The position numbers and the translations under genes are program-made. A stretch of 64,000 bases of DNA from Anniella stebbinsi (Eukaryota > Chordata > Lepidosauria > Squamata > Anniellidae). Below, in pieces: positions 58,250 through 64,000 of this stretch (position 1 is its first letter; every line of letters begins with the position of its first letter). The stretch spans positions 175,534,382-175,598,381 of the forward strand of contig JARDYH010000003.1 of NCBI GenBank assembly GCA_029215795.1, given 5' to 3'. The notes under the pieces were generated by a model, which did not search any database, was not told where the DNA came from, and saw only the letters and a list, made by a program, of their open reading frames with translations.

Positions 58250-58325
58250 GTGGTTTGTCCCCCAACAATTATCAGTGCACTTCAATGCCACTATAAAGCA
58301 GTAGCGCAGATCTAGCCAAAGATCC
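58250..58325 (-). mobile_element. Fragment of the CTACTGCTTTA hairpin MITE
   Basis: Minus strand: CTAGATCTGCGCTACTGC, TTTATAGTGGCATTGAAG, TGATAATTGTTGGGG, parallel to 63396-63470 (CTATCTACACTACTGC, ACAACTGTTGGGG). It abuts the LINE piece at 58326. Confidence 0.55.
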
Positions 58326-58977
58326 TGTACAGAAGTGGTTACACAAAACTGTTCAAGAACCATGTCAACATCCTCAAGCCGTACCAACTGAAACTCATCC
58401 AAGAAAACTGGACAAGGCTGTGCTCTGGATGCCTCACCTGATTCACCTGCTGTATCTTTGAAGTCCAAATCCTGGTGGTTGTATGAGATTTTATCCTCAA
58501 AGTGCTTAGCAAGTGTATTAAAATGGGCCTCAGAGGAATATACGTTGTCCTTCGGTCCAGAATGTAATAGACCCTAGACAACCCTGATAAATTCCGCTGG
58601 GCAGAAGATAGAAGATTCCACAGAGGCAGTGAGATGTTGTTTCTTTGCTGTCCTCACTGCCCCTAAATATATCTTACCATAGGCACACATCAATGTTCAA
58701 TTGCATCCACTAGGAATTTTTCTCCGTCTGCACTCAAGCTGCCTCTGGAATATACCACGGAGCTCTACGAGCTCTACGACAGAGAGGGTGCTCAGGAGCA
58801 ACTGTGTCAACTGCCCAGGTCATTTCTGCATTCCACAGATCAGCCAGGTTTTTGATAGGTGCCCCAAACATATTAGCCAGAAAAAAACCTAGAGTTCCCT
58901 GGAAACCATCTGGATCCATTAGCATCTGGTGGCAGACCATCTTAGTAGGTCCCACCCTTGCAAAGGAAGGAAGCCAA
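58326..58977 (-). mobile_element. LINE fragment, endonuclease to pre-RT linker, antisense
   Basis: On the minus strand: GPTKMV, LMDPDGFQGTLG, LADLWNAEMTWAVDTVAPEH, then after frameshifts SRAQPCPVFLDEFQLVRLED. This follows 14110-14800 of the better LINE with conserved order. Several frame breaks and stops; not functional. Confidence 0.8.
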
Positions 58978-60745
58978 CATCAGTCCAAACCTCAACAGAT
59001 GCCTTTAATGATCATTTCACCGATAAAATCTCTCGGATAAGAGCTGACTTAGATGCCGTCGTTATAGCAGAGGCTGACGATGGGGTGTCCAGCGACTCTG
59101 CGAGTAGAATTACACTGGATCAGTTTCAGTTGGTGAGTATTGAGGACGTGGACAAACTGCTTGGTCGAGTGAGGAGGACGACTTGCCCTCTTGATCCCTG
59201 TCCTTCATGGCTGGTCACCCAGGGAGGAGATGCAGTTAGATGACAATTACAATATATTATTAATGCATCTTTCAGGGAGGGGAATTTTCTATCATGTTTA
59301 AAAGAAGCAGTGGTACGGCCACTTCTAAAGAAGCTCTTCCTGGACCCCCTGGACTTTAATAACTACAGACTGGTATCAAATCTTCCATTCTTGGGCAAGG
59401 TGATCAAGACCCATTTCAAACTGGCTTCAGAGCGGGATACGGAGTTGAGACTGCTATGGTCGCCTTAGTGGATGATCTACACCTGAGTATTGACAGGGGG
59501 AGTGTGTCCCTGTTGGTACTTCTGGACCTTTCAGCGGCATTCGATACCATCGACCATGGTATCCTTCTGGAACGCCTGAGGGGATTGGGAATCGGGGGCA
59601 CTGTGCTTCAGTGGTTCCGGTCCTACCTCTCGGGCAGGTTCCAGATGGTGATGCTTGGGGATAGTTGCTCTGCAAAGAAGGAGCTGCTGTGTGGCGTACC
59701 GCAAGGTGCCATCCTTTCCCCAATGCTGTTTAACATTTATATGAAACCGCTGGGAGAGATCATCCAGAGGCATGGGGCGGGGTGCTATCAGTATGCTGAT
59801 GACACCCGAATATATTTCTCTATGCCTTCAATAACAGCATCAGCTAAGGATAGTGTGTCTCCTCTGAATGAATGCTTGGAGGCGGTAATGGGCTGGATGA
59901 GGAAAAACAAACTGAAGTTGAATCCAGACAAGACGGAGGTGCTTGCTGTCAAAGGCCACAACCTGGGTTTGGAGGTGTGTCAACCAGTTATGGATGGAGT
60001 TACACTCCCCCTGAAAGACTGTGTTCGCAGCTTGGGGGTGCTTCTGGATCCGTCACTCCAAATGACAGCCCAGATAGATGCGACAACCAGGAGTGCCTAC
60101 TATCAGCTTTGGCTGATACGCCAGCTGCGCCCCTTCCTAGTGTTGGAAGACCTAAAGACGGTAGTGCACGCACTGGTAACTTCGAGGCTTGACTTCTGCA
60201 ATGCGCTGTACGTAGGTCTACCTCTGTGCCTAGTCCAGAAACTTCAACTAGTTCAAAATATGGCAGCCAGGTTTGTCACCAGTACACCTATGGGTGACCA
60301 TATTATGCCAGCTTTAAAAACGTTCCACTGGCTGCCAATTAGTTTCCGGGCAAAGTTGGTTATTACATGGTTTGGGTCCAGGTTACCTATGGGATCGCCT
60401 TCTCCCATACAATCTGCCCCACATGTTCAGGTCCTCTGGGAAGACTAGGCTGACAACCGTTACCCAGAGGACCTTCTCTTCTGCCGCTCCCAGACTGTGG
60501 AATGACCTGCCGGAGGAGACTCATCAACTTAACAGTCTTTTACAATTTAAGAAAGCTATAAAGACTGTTGTCTTCTGGCAGGCATATCCAGTGGAATTTT
60601 AGAATGTTTTTAGGGTGTTTTTAGGATGTTTTAATGCAGTTTTAATAACGTGTGTCATGATTTAATCAGTTTTATGTATTTTATCATATTGTTGTTCCCT
60701 GCCTTGATCCAAATGGAGAGGCGGGTAAGAAATATATTATTATTA
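58978..60745 (+). mobile_element. L2/CR1-group LINE, second subfamily, 3' half
   Basis: Begins abruptly at the junction with the antisense piece and runs to the 3' end: TSVQTSTDAFNDHFTDKISR, DQFQLVSIEDVDKLLG, reverse transcriptase, C-terminus, then a 3' UTR ending GGCGGGTAAGAAATA with (TTATTG/TTG)n tail (60731-60780). Its tail differs from that of 13490-16476, so the two are different subfamilies. Confidence 0.85.
59400..60602 (+). pseudogene. LINE reverse transcriptase and C-terminus, second copy
   Basis: LLDLSAAFDTIDHGILLERL (about 59517-59575), CGVPQGAILSPMLFNIYMK (about 59690-59750), catalytic CYQYADDTRIYFS (about 59785-59820), NKLKLNPDKTEVLAV, LDFCNALYVGLPL, FHWLPISFRAKL. A deletion near 60350-60370 shifts the frame before LWNDLPEETHQL. 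The segment between 59230 and 59450 has a stop and a deletion. Palm aspartates intact; overall dead. Confidence 0.85.
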
Positions 60746-60781
60746 TTGTTGTTGTTGTTGTTGTTATTGTTGTTGTTGTTA

Positions 60782-61760
60782 TCAGACCATGATGAAGGGG
60801 GCGATTCAAAGTCCCCTACCTTCAGATCACCATCCCCATTACCCGGTTGAAAAAAACAAGTCTAGAGCATGCCCTGCTACATGTGTTGAGCAATGATATT
60901 CCCTCACTACCATCAACTAAACCATACAGCAGAAATAGAAGTAAAATTAATATGCTCCCACAGAACGTCATTTGACATCAAACAGTGCCCTATAATTTAA
61001 ATAATTCATTTAAAAAAAATAATTAAGTCGAATTATCTTAAGCTTTCAGCAGAATAATGAAACTGTCAGGTTAAGTCAAATTCAATGCATTAGTGAAACC
61101 AGCCTAACAAGACTGAGATGTATGACCAAGCAGAAGTGTGTAGCATTAAATTCTACATGTGTTAAACATCTTAAAGGAGCACATATTATCAACTCAGTGG
61201 CAAAACCATCATTGATTAGAATTGTTCATGATTCACCTTAAGGTTTCAATTCTAATTCACTGGATTGGAAGTGAGGCAGGCATCCAAGTTCAGGTTTGAA
61301 AGATGAGTTGGCAGGTTTGAACCTTGAAACACTGGCAACCAGAACTATCCCTTGACAAAGTCTGAAATAAAGCTAGAAGTAAAACACCTGTTTTAGCTAC
61401 AAGCAGGCAATCATAGATCAACAGACGCTATTTTTATTCTTTGAATAGGGGACAGCACTCTCAGTTCTCAAAAGGAGTTCTACATGATTCCCACAACCAG
61501 GTGATGTACGCCACCATTTTCTAGCAGAGTGGAGCAACAGAATGAGCCATTCACACATTGTTCTACAGGGAAGAATACACAACTTCATACTTCAGATAAA
61601 GATCTACCCGCTCAAGATCAGGCAAAACTATATAGAAAGGGATGAAATGAATTCTGCTTGTTTAGATGGACTTCTAGTCTACTTCATCCTTTAGGTTCTG
61701 AGTGTCTTACAATACGCAAACAGCTACACATGAAACTGAATTGTGGGAGACTCAGGACCT
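60782..61760. other. Stretch without recognised features
   Basis: No supported gene or repeat. Confidence 0.45.
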
Positions 61761-61766
61761 CTTTTG

Positions 61767-61968
61767 TATCTGGTCACTCTTGCTATACTAAAGCCATACA
61801 AGAGTGACCAGATACAGAAGGGGGCAGGGCTCCTGCAGCTTTAACTGTTGTGATGAAGAGGGAATTTCACCAGGTGCTGCATGCATAGAAAGGACACCTG
61901 CTGAAATTCCCTTTTCTATTCAACTGTTAAAGATATAGAAGCCCTGTCCTCCTTTTCATGTGGTCACC
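61767..61968. mobile_element. Foldback element related to 16747-17062
   Basis: GTATCTGGTCACTCTTG and CAAGAGTGACCAGATAC form perfect 17-bp arms (61767-61816). They lead into GGGCAGGGCTCCTGCAG, AACTTTAACTGTTG-type and GAGGGAATTTCACC blocks that return inverted as GAAATTCCCTTTTC, AACTGTTAAAG and CCTGTCCTCCTTTTCATGTGGTCACC. Interior blocks match the TA-flanked element at 16.7-17.1 kb. Confidence 0.75.
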
Positions 61969-62340
61969 TTGGCCTGTATCCAAAGCAGCATTTCTCAACT
62001 TTATGAAATTATGCTATGACCCCCCCCCCCCCCCCGCTCTAAATTTACTATATCTTCCACCCCAATCTGGAAACCTGACTGGATACACACTATTATTTTT
62101 TGTGCAGCCCCTGCATCACTTCTTCCCCACTATCTCTCAGTCCTGGCTTCTCCTGCCCTCTCCTGCCTTCTACATCCTTTTCCTTTTCCTGTCTTGCTTC
62201 ATATCCAGCCCTGCAACAGTCATGGACTCTCAATGCCACCCATCAATCAGCAATCTGAGTAGGATAAGGACTCGTGTACTGGGTAATTCTGAGCTTGCAG
62301 TGGGTTGATCCAATGGTGTAATTCTGCGCAGAGCAAGGGG

Positions 62341-62363
62341 AGAGAGAGAGAGAGAGAGAGAGA
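62341..62363 (+). repeat. (AG)n microsatellite
   Basis: AG array of about 23 bp. Confidence 0.95.
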
Positions 62364-62593
62364 AATCCTGTTGCTCTAGCGGACATCTGCTAGTGTGACA
62401 GTGGATTTAATACATTGTTTGTAAACCTGCTACCAACAACACATGTAAAATCGTTTGTGCCCTATCCTATCTTTTGGCTTACACTCCACAGATTTTTAAC
62501 ACACACCACACACACACTACAGATCCTCTACAGGCCCCAAGCAATTAAACCTTGAATATTGAATATTATGTATTAGCGATGATAAAGGTAAGA

Positions 62594-62736
62594 AACTTAG
62601 AATGCAATCTTATGCATGTTCAAGTAAAAAAATATGCAGCCCTTCAGCCCCTAGAATGCCTCAGGCAACTGGGGCATGCTAGGAATTGTAGGACTTCTTT
62701 CTGTCTAAACGTGCATGGGATTGCACCCTTAGAGCT
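62594..62736. mobile_element. Foldback repeat, TGCAATCTTATGCATG / CATGGGATTGCACC
   Basis: Outer arms GAATGCAATCTTATGCATG and CGTGCATGGGATTGCACCC pair. An internal pair, AGCCCCTAGAATGCC and GGGGCATGCTAGGAATT, also folds. No coding. Confidence 0.6.
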
Positions 62737-63395
62737 CCATCTCACCAGCGATTTAGTGCACTCTTGCTATGCCTGGTGTGCGATTTGCAGCATGGTACTC
62801 AAATGACGTTGTGCCTATCCTGCTGACACCCTGCCTCTTTCCCAGCCTTTCCTAGAGTGCTAAAAGACTGGATTAGTTTCCCTAAGTGCATTTAATGCAT
62901 CCTAAATCTCCGTGGGAGGTTGAATGGATTGCATCAGGTCTTGGCAGGGAAAAGCGATCTCTCCCAGCAGCTGGCTCCAAGCCTCAATATAAAACCCAAA
63001 CCTTGCATCCCAGGCTCGAAAGCCATTTTTAAAATCATACAACACCTGAAACTCTGCAGAGACAGGATTGTACTCCCTCAATGCCCTCAAAGAGCCAGAC
63101 TAAAGGGTCATTCCATTTTTGCCTGGCAGAAAGGCAGTCTGGTTGAAATACTCATCTGACAGGACCTGACTGGAGGGAGAAAGAGAAGGGGAGGGGTGGA
63201 GTGGAGCAGAAGAGCCAACGAGCGAAGGAGCAAAAGGTGAAAGGGATCATAAGCTTGACACACTTCTGCCTCAGAGGTAAAAAAACATGGAGGCAAACCG
63301 GGGAGGGGGGAAATTAGGTGTGATGGAGGTCTTAGTGAACTTTTACCAGATATTCTTAAGAATTCAAAACTCCTGACAGGAAAACTTGAATGTTT

Positions 63396-63537
63396 GAGCC
63401 TATCTACACTACTGCTTTAAAACGATTTAAAACAGGTTTTAACAGTAGTGACAACTGTTGGGGCCCAGGACATACTCCATATACAGTTTTCAAAATGTTT
63501 TTAAAGTGTTGTATCCTGCTTGGTGTAGATAGGCTCT
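63396..63537. mobile_element. Hairpin MITE with GAGCCTATCTACAC ends
   Basis: Outer GAGCCTATCTACAC and GTGTAGATAGGCTC are perfect 14-bp inverted repeats, 142 bp apart. The interior contains CTACTGCTTTAAAAC and ACAACTGTTGGGGCCC. Longer member of the 47187-47290 family. Confidence 0.8.
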
Positions 63538-63539
63538 TT

Positions 63540-64000
63540 GTGTTATGCTTCTTTCTGGCAATTTACACCCATGATATGGAATATGACCGTTTGTAGTTAT
63601 TGATGGAACAGAGGAGAACACTTGGGCCATTTGCAAAAGATACCCATTTGGCTATGACCTTTACTGCTAAACATGATTTTATTCTAATATTTCTTTAATC
63701 TCTTAAGAATGACCAGTAAATATTAACAATTGACCCCATTTCTGATGCCTACTGAACAGTAGACAGTACAATACACCAAATGAAGAGCACTAAATAAAAG
63801 ACTGAACTTACATGTGTTGGCATGTGCTTTGTAGTGCTTGTATTTGTAGCTCGATTCATGCCTAGAATCCAGTTTCATAAGTGTGCAAAGTAAAGTCTAG
63901 AAATAAGATACAATTCTACACACATTGCACTGATAAACAGAGGAAAGTACACACCCTCTGCTACTTCTTGAGCAATTCACCACACATGGTCAGGCACTCA
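63540..64000. other. Stretch without recognised features
   Basis: Window end; no supported feature. Confidence 0.45.

Noticed and set aside
58326..60745. Single LINE with 5' inversion by twin priming
   Set aside because: The two pieces overlap by about 200 bp of element length but differ too much in that overlap to be one insertion.

Overview
The window reads as nuclear DNA of a squamate reptile (lizard or snake). It is AT-rich, has no dense coding, and is a mosaic of L2/CR1-group LINEs, tRNA-derived SINEs, many short foldback DNA transposons (MITEs) and dinucleotide and trinucleotide arrays. The taxon is inferred from the repeat repertoire and was not tested by a database search.

The only host coding sequence I can defend is one exon at 743-954 on the minus strand. 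It carries two AT-hook-like motifs, a long polypyrimidine tract with AG acceptor upstream and an AAG|GTATGA donor downstream. The peptide matches what I remember of the N-terminus of SCML4 (Sex comb on midleg-like 4, Polycomb group). If so, everything to the right is 5' intron or upstream flank of SCML4. A non-repetitive island at about 45.75-46.76 kb with a perfect RFX X-box palindrome is the best regulatory candidate there.

Region by region: 0-5 kb holds the SCML4 exon, a decayed L2-like LINE split by a CpG-retaining palindromic element, and two foldback elements. 5.9-13 kb has MITEs, a LINE tail and a probable conserved non-coding stretch. 13.5-16.5 kb is the best-preserved LINE (endonuclease plus reverse transcriptase, two frameshifts). 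16.7-28 kb has a TA-flanked foldback, a Penelope-like tail with a degenerate hammerhead motif, a tRNA-derived SINE, two CR1 copies, a 215-bp near-perfect hairpin and a cluster of hairpin-rich DNA. 29.66-30.55 kb is a hAT element with a perfect 8-bp target duplication, itself split by a GC-rich, TA-flanked palindromic element. 32-44 kb has further MITEs and SINEs, including second copies of families seen in the first 7 kb. 45-58 kb is mostly unique or AT-rich sequence with scattered small elements. 58.2-60.8 kb holds two LINE pieces joined in opposite orientation.

The transposons do not form a functional system. They record layered invasions: nesting gives relative ages, and recurrent families within one 64-kb window give internal controls for element boundaries.
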